Of a DNA stretch of 64,000 bases, positions 28,915-39,171 are shown one piece after another. The notes beneath the pieces are model-generated. The model was not told the origin of the DNA. It saw only the letters and a program-made list of their open reading frames with translations, and ran no database searches. Position 1 is the stretch's first letter. The number at the start of each line of letters is the position of its first letter. The DNA is taken from NCBI GenBank assembly GCA_036898135.1, contig CM072513.1, positions 87,119,502 to 87,183,501 of the forward strand. Direction: 5' to 3'. The translations under genes and the position numbers were made by a program. This DNA is from Oncomelania hupensis (taxonomy: Eukaryota > Mollusca > Gastropoda > Littorinimorpha > Pomatiopsidae).

Positions 28915-29472
28915 ATTTATTTATTTATTTATTTATTTTATCGATCATATATATATATATAGCGCTTTTCCAGTTCAAGAGCTGCTCAAGGCGCTGGCCG
29001 ATACAGGATCTCACTCAAGCCGTCCGAGATGCACACTTGCTGCTTTAGGCGCCTCGTGTGACACCTTAGACAACTGGACACAAACCTGGGCGACCGGCGA
29101 TTAGGTTTGGAAAGAAGGGAGCTCTAGTTGTTGTTTGCAGATTGTAGTCACACGACACTTTCGCATATAGGTGACTACTGGACCGATTTATACTGAACCC
29201 AGCGGGCCAGTTGTTGGTAAAGGGGAAAATAATATGATCACACGTTGACCAATCCGGGATTCGAACCAGCGACCTTTCGGTTACTAGCAAGACGCTCTTA
29301 CCAACTGAGCTACCCGGCCCCTCAGGAGCTCTAGTGGTTGCTGGGTGCATTTATATAGTTCAGCACTCACCCGTCTAGGACATGAGCGTCGAGATCTTTA
29401 CAGTCCGTGCGATGAAAAAAACGCGCGCGTGTGTACAGACCAGACCTCGGTTTATACTCTCGTGCGAAGATA
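28915..29472 (-). mobile_element. SINE-1 (minus) interrupted by SINE-2
   Basis: Tail complement (agcgcttttccagttcaag) through the body to the agacctcggtttatactctc block. Split at 29129-29324 by SINE-2. Confidence 0.85.
29129..29324 (-). mobile_element. SINE-2 nested in SINE-1, with TSD
   Basis: Reverse-complement SINE-2 flanked by GGAGCTCTAGT at 29118-29128 and 29325-29335. The duplicated target is SINE-1 sequence. Confidence 0.9.
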
Positions 29473-30386
29473 AACATGCTTTGACGATGGCATTGCTAAA
29501 CCAGAAAGAGACTCGCCAACTGTACAAGACAATGCACACCTTCGCCCGCTTCAGCGCCCCGCAGTATCAATGGCCTGAAGGTCACTAAATACTTCATAGA
29601 GGCCTTCCTCAGGTCAGCATGCACTTGTGAGCTTATGTTTGCCCAAAACCGCCCAAATATTGCAACAATGAGAAACATGATCTCCATGCTTCTTATGGCT
29701 TCAGTAGATAGTATTTTTGTTAAGACCAATACCAAGCATGAACTAAAATTAGACAAGATAAATCTAAAGTAAACACTTGATTAAGGTAAAACGACCGATA
29801 TAAATAAAACCATTTTATATTGAAACATTCAACATACAAATGAACATCTTCCCCTTTTCTCTTACACTAAGATCCGCCACTGATAAAAAGTGCACATTAA
29901 CTTACAACAAAAAGCAACCATAACTCACTCTCTCTCTCTTTCTCTCTCTGTCTCTCTCTCTCATGGAAACTTCCACAGAAAACGATGTAAGCATACGTAC
30001 TTGGACTCGCACACACAAGCAGAAATTTACACCTTACACTTTGGAGACCAGGGGGGCTAAACCACTCTCACTCACTCTCGCTCTCTCTCTCCCTCCTTCT
30101 CTCCCTTTCATCTGGGAAACACGTCAGTAAATGACAAACAGTCTGACATTTAAAGACTACAGCAAGGATAATACATTAGTTTTATATTTACATGCACAAT
30201 AATTTTATATTAAAACGCACAGAATAAAGTACTCCATTGACTACAGGGACATTGAATTGACCACGCACATGAAAGGGACTACATGGACAAAGAGACTAAA
30301 TGGAGCATCAAAACGCCTCGACTCAATGCAAACAGTGTGTACAAGATGCAGTTGTATTTCTTCAATTGCAAATTTCTAACAAAGAT

Positions 30387-30778
30387 TCCTATCCTATCCT
30401 ATCCCGTAACTCGGAGGTGGTAGGGGCTCCACAGATGGTCGTTTAACCAGCGTACTCCACCTTTCCCTGTCCTCAGCAACCCTGATTGTTTTGCTCAGTG
30501 TCAAAAAAGTCCATTCTCGAATGTTGTCCTACCACCTCTTTTTCGGTCTCCCTCTTCTTTTATCTCCTTGCACTATGCCTTGCAGGATGGTCTTCACAAG
30601 ACCTGATGATCTGGTAACGTGGCCATACCGGAGTTACCGTTTTTTTCACCACTGAGAGCAGGTCATCGTGTTGTCCAATGGCTTGTGTGATGGTCTGTCG
30701 GACTTTGTTGTTGGTGATGTGCTGGGTATAGGAAATGCCCAGAAGACTTCTATAGCACCTCATCTCCATGCTTTGTAG
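30387..30778 (-). mobile_element. 5'-truncated RTE LINE fragment (unit A)
   Basis: (TCCTA)n plus the 3' end of the RT ORF on the reverse strand ([20 protein letters not shown]). Present at 50624-51017 in unit B, so older than the A/B split. Confidence 0.88.
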
Positions 30779-31118
30779 ATTACAGGAGGCCAATCAAATT
30801 AACCCTTGCAAAAGTCAGTTCATTGCAATGTAAACACTGGACTGAAAAAGTATGAAAAATTATATATATTGATTTCAACACTTATTTATCCAGCAATAAA
30901 TTAACAATGGCTTAATCAATAAAAATGTTCTAAAGTATCCAAACTACTTTCACACAAAGAACACACCATATATTGTTTCTGTAAACATTCATATGAAACA
31001 ATTTCCAGCAACTTGTTCTGTGCCCAACTTTTGGCAGGGTGTCTTACTAAAAAAAATGAGTAAATTTTAAAATAAGACTATCTTGAAGTCAGAAATTGAA
31101 ACATCGGTAAAAATGTAA

Positions 31119-32832
31119 CAAGAGGCCAGATTTATACAGCACATTTTAAGCTTTTGCATTGTTTAGTCAGTTGTAACACTAAGGCTAATGTTACGCTGAA
31201 GCAGACGACAGAAGTTACTGATGTGTGCTACACTCTGCTATACGGACGGTAGCGCAGTAGGCCATGACATCATCGCAGCTTACGGATAGAGCAGAGTTAC
31301 AGCCAATCCGAACCCAGAGAGTTTAGGCATACCGGTTCTACCTGGTTCAGACAGACAGCTAGGGGAGTCATTCGTGTTGAAAGCTGCGAGCAGTACACAG
31401 CTACGCTCTAGAGAATCTCTCCACTGAAAGACTAGGGAAGCTGGACTTGTTGAAAACTCTATTCAATCAAGTTAGCCACGGCCTGACATAGTCAAAAAGG
31501 TAAATGAACATACTTGTGTTTCATCGTGATGCATTGATATTACTGTTGAATTATGTTTGTGAAATTTGCTATGCTTAGAATGGAATTGTTAGTCCAACGT
31601 TGCTTGGCGCGGCCACGTGGCGAACACGACCGGGTTTGACGCCATGTTGAACCCAACCAGGGGAAAGACAAGAACAAGTCGTCGCTGAACGTTGGCCTGC
31701 TGAGGCATCTCAAGCAATGCGCGACGAGAGCCCACCAGTCTAGCAACAAGGAGAAGAAGCCACAACAACACAGCTCATCAAGGAAGCAACCACAATACAG
31801 TTCTTCGAACACTCAGATAAGTGTATATCGAATCCGTGCACCAAACCTGTATCAAAGGACCACAGTAATCCACTCTTCCAGAACTCTGACCATTAGGGCA
31901 GAAAGTATCCAGTGCCCGATGATGATAAAGTAGCTGCCTAGAACTATCAAGAAACGAACCATTCGAAATGACAAGTTAGTATCGTACTTCGCAGATTGTG
32001 TATAGAGTAGAGGAAATAAATGTGTGATATTTACTGTTATCAAGTGGCTGGACTACCTATGTTTCATAGCCGTGTGATAGCTAGTGTGACAGTGATCTTT
32101 TATCATTTTTCTATCTATCTCTGTACCCCAGCCTAAACACAGACCGAGCTAAACATATAAATGTATTAGGTTAAGTCACAGGGAGATTACTAGAATCAGA
32201 ATCAGAATCAGAACCTTTATTGTCCCCATGAAAACACAAGGAAATGTGTGTGCGGCGTACACTTCATCAACACAACGGCACAAAAGCAATGCGTGGTTAA
32301 GATATTGAAGCTGTTTAAATTTTTTGTGACGGTGGGTCTATTGTTGCTAGTGATCCTTATCGACAATAGATGAGTGGGTAATAGCATTCCATTGTGCAGA
32401 GCCCAGCAACAATAGACCCACCGTCACAGCTTAATTGGCGAGCCTTGCCAGGATCTGTGTATAATAGGAACTGGGGATAACCGGATCTAGGTACAATAGA
32501 ATAGGATAACAGTAATAGCAGTAGAATAACTTAGAATAGTTTTAAGTGTAGGAAGCAGAAAGTTTTGGTGCACTATTCTTTTGTTTAAAAACTTTTTTGC
32601 TTCAATTCTTTTTGTGCCTGTATGTTGCATTGTTCTTTTGCAGGTTTTGTTTAAATAACTGTTGTATGCCATTTGACTCTTGTTTTATTGTACTATTGAT
32701 TACGAATTTTATTGTTTATAAATATATTAAGTTAAGTCACAGGGAGATTACTAGCGATCCCAATCGACAATAGACGAGTGGGTAATAGCATTCCATTGTG
32801 CAGAGCCCACCAACAATAGACCCACCGTCACA
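31119..32832. mobile_element. 1.7-kb insertion specific to unit A
   Basis: Flanked by AAAAATGTAA at 31109-31118 and 32833-32842; unit B has one copy of that site (51348-51357) and no insertion. No long ORF. Contains a foldback (32326-32428) with inverted ends TGTGACGGTGGGTC, and a second copy of the same terminal sequence at the right end (to 32832). 32286-32325 is an inverted copy of the right flank (about 32836-32875). Class unresolved; may be composite. Confidence 0.7.
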
Positions 32833-33044
32833 AAAAATGTAAACAGCTTCAATATCTTAACCACGCATTTGTGATGAAAAATTATCTCGCTTTATTGTAT
32901 TTTATCATTCGCATTCGGGGCCAGTAAAAAGTAATATAATTATTTGTACAACTCAGGTATAGTTCATTAATAATAAATGTACAATACATTATGGTGAGTG
33001 GAAGTTGTCACCCGAGATGGAATAATATTTACCAGGGAGCTTTG

Positions 33045-35289
33045 AAACGCTTCAGATCAAGCATCAACATTGGCAGGACACGCACTTTTCCAGGAGCAGA
33101 AATCGGAAGTGACCACGATCTCGTGATGATGTCTTTCCGGCTCCACTTGAAGAGAGTAAATACAGCAAAGTGCACTAGACTGAAGTTCGACCTGGACAAA
33201 CTGCATGCAAGACCCGGAGGTGGCAGAACTATTTCAGGCCACAATTGGAGGGAAATTTGCACCACTGCTCATTTTGGGGGCTGGTGAAGTAGATGTCAAC
33301 ACCATGACCACCACCTTCAACTCAGCTGTGACAGATGCTGCCACTGAGATCCTTGGCAAGCACCGACCAAAGAAGAAGCCGTGGATCACACATGAACTTT
33401 TGGATCTGTGTGATAAACGAAGAGAGATGAAAAAGAAAAAGAACACCTCACAGGGAGCTGATGTCTACCGAAAAATCAACAATGACATCCGAAAAGGCAT
33501 GCGCACAGCAAAGGAGAACTGCATAGAAGATCAATGCCAGGAAATAGAGAACAGTCTGAACAAGAACAACAGCAAGAAGGCCTACCAGACTGTGAAGCGG
33601 CTGACAAGTGTCAAACAGCCCAAAGTCTCCACTATCCAAAGCAAGTCTGGCATATGCCTTACAGAAGAACAAGAAGTCTTGGACAGATGGATAGAGTACT
33701 GCTCTGACCTTTACAACCATACATGTCCCGAGAACAGAGAAGAAGAAGAAATCCTCCCAATTCTCCTGGAAGAAGTTGAGGCAGCAGTGCAAGCGCTAAA
33801 GAAAGGGAAGTCAGCGGGAGTGGACAACATACCCGCGGAACTGCTACAAACAGGAGGAGAAGCGATGATTGATGCCCTCACCATTATCTGTAACAAGATC
33901 TGGCAGAGTGGGGAGTGGCCTATACCATGGACCCAGTCGCTTGTCATCACTCTTCCCAAAAAAGGTAACCTTCAGGAGTGTGAAAATTACCGCACCATCA
34001 GCCTCATCAGCCATCCCAGCAAGGTTCTCCAGAAAATAATACTCAACAGGTTGAAACCCCAAGCTGAACAAATCATAGCTGAAGAACAAGCAGGATTCAG
34101 GGCAGGGCGAAGTACCACTGAACAGATTTTCAACCTCAGAATAATCTGTGAGAAATACCTACAGCACCAACAACATCTATATCATGTGTTCATAGACTTC
34201 AAGAAGGCGTTTGACCGAGTCTGGCATGCAGCTCTATGGGCAACAATGAAAGTGTACAACATCAGCCCTAAAATTATTGAAGTTATCAAAAGCCTGTATG
34301 ACAAGGCTACCAGTGCAGTCCTCCACAACAGCGCCATCAGGAACTGGTTCAGAACAACAATCGGTGTGCGTCAAGGATGCCTACTCTCTCCAACACTCTT
34401 CAACATTTTTCTAGAGCGCATCATGTCAGATGCTCTTGCAGACCATGAAGGCACAGTCAGCATAGGGGGTAGAGCAATCTCCAATCTTCGTTTTGCAGAT
34501 GACATTGATGGATTGGCTGGAGAGGAACAAGAACTTGAACAGCTGGTACAGAGGCTTGACACCACCTCCAGAGCCTATGGAATGGAAATAAGTGCAGAGA
34601 AGACCAAAATGATGACCAACAACACCAATGGCATCAATACGGACATCAAAGTCCAAGGCCAATCCCTCAACACAGTGCATAGCTTCAAATATTTAGGAGC
34701 CATTGTATCAGACAATGGGTCCCGACAGGAAGTCCTCTCCAGGATCTCACAAACAACTGCTGCCCTGACAAGGTTGAAGCCCATTTGGAAAGACAGGACC
34801 ATCAGTCTACATTCCAAAGTAAGACTGCTGCGCTCCCTTGTCATCTCTATCTTCCTATATGCTTGCGAAGCATGGACCCTCACAGCAGATCTCCAACGAA
34901 GAATACAAAGCATGGAGATGAGGTGCTACAGAAGACTTCTGGGCATTTCCTATACCCAACACATCACCAACGACGAAGTCCGACAGACCATCGCACAAGC
35001 CATTGGACAACACGATGACCTGCTAACAGTGGTGAAGAAACGGAAACACCGATGGTATGGCCACATCACCAGATCATCAGGCCTTGCAAAGACTATTCTG
35101 CAAGGCACAGTGCAAGGAGGTAGAAGATGAGGGAGACCGAAAAAGAGGTGGGAGGACAACATTCAAGAATGGACTGGTTTGACACTGAGCGAAGCCATCA
35201 GGGCTGCTGAGGACAGAGAAAGATGGAGTATGCTGGTTAAACGATCATCTGTGGTGCCGCTACGACCTTCGGGTTACGGGACAGGATAG
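33045..35289 (+). pseudogene. RTE-clade LINE ORF2 (reverse transcriptase), partial, two lesions
   Basis: Reverse transcriptase of a CFDP2/Bov-B-like RTE retrotransposon, which would copy its RNA at a nicked target. The main open frame is 33205-35130. Visible RT blocks: [52 protein letters not shown] (motif A, catalytic D), [19 protein letters not shown] (motif B), [10 protein letters not shown] (motif C with the DD pair), FKYLGAIVSD. The C-terminal region has [15 protein letters not shown] and RWYGHITRSSGLAK. Lesions: a 4-bp tgca duplication near 33204 shifts the frame against the upstream endonuclease end, and an AGA-to-TGA change stops it at 35128-35130; beyond that [10 protein letters not shown] continues in frame to TAG 35287-35289. 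Catalytic residues look intact, so the copy is young but probably inactive. Confidence 0.9.
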
Positions 35290-35303
35290 GATAGGATAGG
35301 ATA
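33045..35303 (+). mobile_element. 5'-truncated RTE LINE specific to unit A
   Basis: Begins inside the endonuclease C-terminus (KRFRSSINIGRTRTF) and runs to the (GGATA)n tail at 35283-35303. Flanked by GGGAGCTTTG at 33035-33044 and 35304-35313. Unit B has an unoccupied site (ccaaagagctttgtgtac, about 51548). It is the best-preserved LINE in the window. Confidence 0.92.
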
Positions 35304-35692
35304 GGGAGCTTTGTGTACTAGTGCAATGTTATTCAATCGAGATGTGACCATTCCCATCTTCCACTCCTAAAATGGGAAAGAAAAATATCATTAATTTATC
35401 AATTTCATCAATTTATTTTTTACAATACAAGAAGAACAGAAATGGCACTAGAAAAGAAAACAGAAACCACTTTACATATTTCTTTCCAATATTGTCATGC
35501 ATGTACATAATAACAGATAGAAGCATTTGTTCGTATTTATTCCGTACTCACACACGAAGAAAACTTCTGTGCCAATGAGGTAAACAGAAAGTGATCAATC
35601 TTCCTGCAAAACCATTCATTTTATTTAACATTGTTAGTATTACAACAAGGAAATACCAATTCAGTGGTCAACTTATTTTTCGATCACAAAGA

Positions 35693-36344
35693 AAAACTAG
35701 AAGGGCAAAGCCCAAACAACTCACATGATTCTTATGAAACTTTATATTTAACGTGAAAATGAGTGCCCAGTAAAAAACAAAATTAAACGGTTGCATTAAA
35801 ATGTAAAGCAATAAAACTTTGATTTTTCTATGCTCTTGACATTGAGCTGGCATTGATCTCCAGTTCCAAATACACTCATGTACGATGAAATAAAGTACAG
35901 CAAAAGCTGTATTATACCTCCCCAAAAGGGGATCTTAGGATAACTTGACCTTCAGTAACCTTGACCTTGGGATGCCCTTGACCCTCACACTTAATCTCTC
36001 ATGCACGTCTGATGAAACAACCCAATTTTCTTACATACTATGGGTTAAATTTAGTCCTTCGGATAAGAATATAAACTGAGGTCGTCTGTGCACGCACGCA
36101 CGCTTTCCATCGCATGGGCTTTAAAAATCCTGACGCTCAAGTCCTAGACGGGCGAGAGCCGGCTACACAAATACACTGTGCACGCACTGGGTCAGCCCTG
36201 GTCACACAGGGCAGTGCTCAGTCGTCTTGGTATCTCGCTATGCGCCCAAAACGCTGCAAGTGGGCGCCTCAGGTGGCTGTAGTTAGATCCTGTGTTGGCC
36301 AGACCACTGAGCATTCCACAATGGATTTAGACGCTATCAATGGA

Positions 36345-36388
<44 letters not shown>

Positions 36389-36890
36389 AGGAAACCATTC
36401 CATTGTACGATGACCTATTTTTTGTTATGATTTTGCAAGGCCTAATATGACCTTGACCAACGCAAAAATTGAACTTATTTGAAAGATCAATCTATCATCT
36501 TTAACAGGTCAAGGTCACTTCAAAGTACCTAAACAAATCGACTTTAGACTGCCGCAGTGATCTTGACCTAGGAGTGAGGTTGACAAAATGTGCATAGTAT
36601 GTGTGTCTCGTTAATATCTATCATGCACCAAAGAATCATAAGTTCAATAGTAATAACCTAGAAAAAAATTTAAACTTTGTGAAAAAATTGTCATTTTTTT
36701 GACTAACATTTGATGACCCTACCTTGGTTGTGATAGTTGAAATAGGCTCTGAGAACTTAACCACTTTAAAGTTTTTGCACAGACAGATCATGGACAGTGG
36801 AAATACAGATCGACGGAAAGATATTTTTTTCCCCGATATAATCTTCTGGACTATTTAGGACTCATCTCGCAGATTTGCAAAAATCTGGAA
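35693..36890. repeat. Repeat R2, copy 1 of unit A
   Basis: About 0.9 kb family also present at 40057-41095 and, in unit B, at 51995-53175 and 56335-57375. Shared blocks: ccaaatacactcatgtac-atga, tgaccttgacc, cttgactaacatttg, gttttgcacaga, and the end atttaggactc-tctc--agatttgca-aaatct. It is interrupted by a SINE-1 fragment. Confidence 0.65.
36053..36386 (+). mobile_element. SINE-1 fragment with (ATC)n tail, unit A
   Basis: Body match from the tccttcggataagaatataaac block to gatcctgtgttggccagacc, then an (ATC)n array (about 13 units). The unit B copy (52352-52666) has about 7 ATC units. Confidence 0.75.
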
Positions 36891-36897
36891 TGAAAAA

Positions 36898-36985
36898 AAA
36901 ATTGGGGTGGGGTGGTGTTGGGGGTGGAGATGGGGTGAGAGTGGGGTGGGGGGATGGGGTCGGGGGTGGAGGGAGGGGGGAGTAC
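36898..36985 (+). repeat. G-rich tract (unit A)
   Basis: Many GGGG/GGGGG runs on the + strand within about 85 bp; conserved in unit B at 53179-53265. Lies about 340 bp past the stop codon of the minus-strand zinc-finger gene. Confidence 0.8.
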
Positions 36986-37026
36986 ACAGACTCACACTGC
37001 TATGCATGTCATCACTGGAAAGTAGT

Positions 37027-37032
37027 TTATTT
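37027..37032 (-). promoter_or_regulatory. Candidate poly(A) signal for gene A
   Basis: TTTATT on the + strand (AATAAA on the minus strand), about 295 bp past the stop; conserved in copy B near 53307. The call rests on the hexamer alone. Confidence 0.3.
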
Positions 37033-37323
37033 CGCTTTTGTACAGAAATCAACTGAATATTTCTTGGACAAAAACACACACACACACAATAATTATTGAT
37101 CTAAGCCTTCAGCAAAAGAATGTGTGAGGTCAGTTCTTCACTCATGACGTCATTTCTTACAAAGGTCGTTTTAGCCACAAAGCGAATTTGATTCCCCAAA
37201 AAATCCCAGCTGAACTAACAATGCCATAACTTGATGCATACTTTATAAAATTTATGCGTGATTTTGTGCGTGTCCCCTACAATTTTTCGAATTACTAAAA
37301 ACTGCCAGACAATGAGGCCACTT

Positions 37324-39171
37324 CTAAGGTTTATCGCCTCTGTGTGTACTTTGATGTTTCTTCACACTGTTTAACTGTGTGAATGCTTTGCCACAGTCAA
37401 TGCACTTGTAAGGTTTATCACCTGTGTGTGTACGTTGATGTATCTGCAGATTGCTTAAAAGTGTGAATGTTTTGCCACAGTCAGTGCACTTGTAAGGTTT
37501 AGCACCTGTGTGTATACGTTGATGTCTCTTCAGATCGCCTAACTGTCTAAATGCTTTGCCACAGTCAGTGCACTTGTAAGTTTTATCAACTGTGTGTGTA
37601 CGTTGATGTGTCTTCAGTTGACGTGACATTGTGAATGTTTTGCCACAGTCAGTGCACTTGTAAGGTTTATCTCCTGTGTGTGTACCATGATGTCTCTTCA
37701 GATTGTCTAACTGTGTGAATGCTTTGCTACCGTCAGTGCACTTGTAAGTTTTATCAACTGTGTGCGTACGTTGATGTCTCTTCAGATGACCTGACTCTGT
37801 GAATGCTTTGCCACAGTCAGTGCACTTGTACGGTTTATCACCTGTGTGTGTACGTTGATGATTCTGCAGATTGCCTAACAGTGTGAACGCTTTGCCACAG
37901 TCAGTGCATTTGTAAGGTCTATCACCTGTGTGTGTACGTTGATGTCTCTTCAGACCACCTAAGTCTGTGAATGCTTTGTCACAATCAGTGCACTTGTAAG
38001 GTTTATCTCCTGTGTGTGTAAGTTGATGTCTCTTCAGATGATTTGACTCTGTGAATGCTTTGCCACAGTCAATGCATTTGTAAAGTTCATTACCTGAGTG
38101 TGTACGTTGATGTTTCTTCAGACGACCTGACTCTGTGTATGCTCTGCCACAGTCAGTGCACTTGTAAGGTTTAGCACCTGTGTGTGTACGTTGATGTGTC
38201 TTCAGATGACTTGACACTGTGAATGCTTTGCCACAAACAGTGCACTTGTAAGGTTTATCACCTGTGTGTATACGATGATGTGTCTTCAGATGACCTGACT
38301 CTGTGAATGCTTTACCACAATCAGTGCACTTGTAAGGTTTATCACCTGTGTGAGTACGTTGATGCTTCTTCAGATCGCTTAACTGTATGAATGCTTTGAC
38401 ACAGTCAGTGCACTTGTAAGGTTTATCACCTGTGTGAGTACGTTGATGCTTCTTCAGATCGCTTAACTGTATGAATGCTTTGACACAGTCAGTGCACTTA
38501 TAAGGTTTATCACCTGTGTGAGTACGTTGATGCTTCTTCAGATCGCTTAACCATGTGAATGCTTTGACACAGTCAGTGCACTTGTAAGGTTTATCACCTG
38601 TGTGTGTATGTTGATGAGTCTTCAGACGACCTGAAATTGTGAATGCTTTGCCACAGGCAGTGCGCTTGTAAGGTTTATTACCAGTGTGTGTACGTTGATG
38701 TATCTTCAGATCGCTTAACTGTGTGAATGCTTTGCCACACTTGTAAGATTTATCACCGGTGTGTATACGTTGATGTGTCTTCAGATGACCTGACTGTGTG
38801 AGAGCCTTGCTACAGTTAGTACGCTTAGTTGTGTTACTTATCGAGGTGCTGTCAGAGTGTACTAGCTTGTGTGAGTTCAAGTACTGTGCTGTTGTAAAAA
38901 CCTTGTCACATACCTCACAAATAAAACGTTTTACTTTCAGGTCCTCTTCCCTCTTTCCTAGCATATCACTAACTCCACCAACTGAATTCATGCTGACGTT
39001 TGAGAGTTTCTGTTTGTGGTAGGACATCATGTGAGTCCTGAGACTCGTGAACTGTACAAAAGCTGAGGAACATTGCTGGCATTTGTATTTCCTCTCCAGC
39101 GAAAGTAGCTTGGATGTTTTGGGGTTACTCGATGCCAATTGGTGCTTTTCGGCGATAGCGGATGTATTCTG
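37324..39171 (-). CDS. C2H2 zinc-finger exon of PRDM9-like gene A
   Basis: Begins at acceptor gtgttttag followed by CAG, so the frame enters from an upstream exon (QNTSAIAEKHQL...); no ATG is needed at the left end of the open frame. Finger 1 (KCQQCSSAFVQF...H..SYH) and finger 2 (CEVCDKVFTTAQY) are isolated. A degenerate finger 3 follows, then 17 more 28-residue fingers of consensus KPYKCTDCGKAFT-x7-HQRTHTGD. Defects: finger 4 lacks the CTDC part (9-bp in-frame deletion relative to copy B), finger 5 has Arg for the first Cys, finger 16 has Gly for the second Cys. It ends GDKP then TAG (37324-37326), right after the array, as in PRDM9. Confidence 0.93.
   Translation of the reverse strand, partial: QNTSAIAEKHQLASSNPKTSKLLSLERKYKCQQCSSAFVQFTSLRTHMMSYHKQKLSNVSMNSVGGVSDMLGKREEDLKVKRFICEVCDKVFTTAQYLNSHKLVHSDSTSISNTTKRTNCSKALTQSGHLKTHQRIHTGDKSYKCGKAFTQLSDLKIHQRTHTGNKPYKRTACGKAFTISGRLKTHQHTHTGDKPYKCTDCVKAFTWLSDLKKHQRTHTGDKPYKCTDCVKAFIQLSDLKKHQRTHTGDKPYKCTDCVKAFIQLSDLKKHQRTHTGDKPYKCTDCGKAFTESGHLKTHHRIHTGDKPYKCTVCGKAFTVSSHLKTHQRTHTGAKPYKCTDCGRAYTESGRLKKHQRTHSGNELYKCIDCGKAFTESNHLKRHQLTHTGDKPYKCTDCDKAFTDLGGLKRHQRTHTGDRPYKCTDCGKAFTLLGNLQNHQRTHTGDKPYKCTDCGKAFTESGHLKRHQRTHTVDKTYKCTDGSKAFTQLDNLKRHHGTHTGDKPYKCTDCGKTFTMSRQLKTHQRTHTVDKTYKCTDCGKAFRQLGDLKRHQRIHTGAKPYKCTDCGKTFTLLSNLQIHQRTHTGDKPYKCIDCGKAFTQLNSVKKHQSTHRGDKP

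Larger units (their letters stand above)
26380..29930. other. Intergenic repeat-rich region
   Basis: No gene recognised. Contains ATT arrays (26410-26450, 26560-26606), an R1 fragment (26690-26825), a LINE fragment with MITE, R3 copy 2 (27655-27895), AT-rich DNA (27900-28380), the 27-bp minisatellite, and nested SINEs. 29473-29930 holds nothing recognised. Confidence 0.6.
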
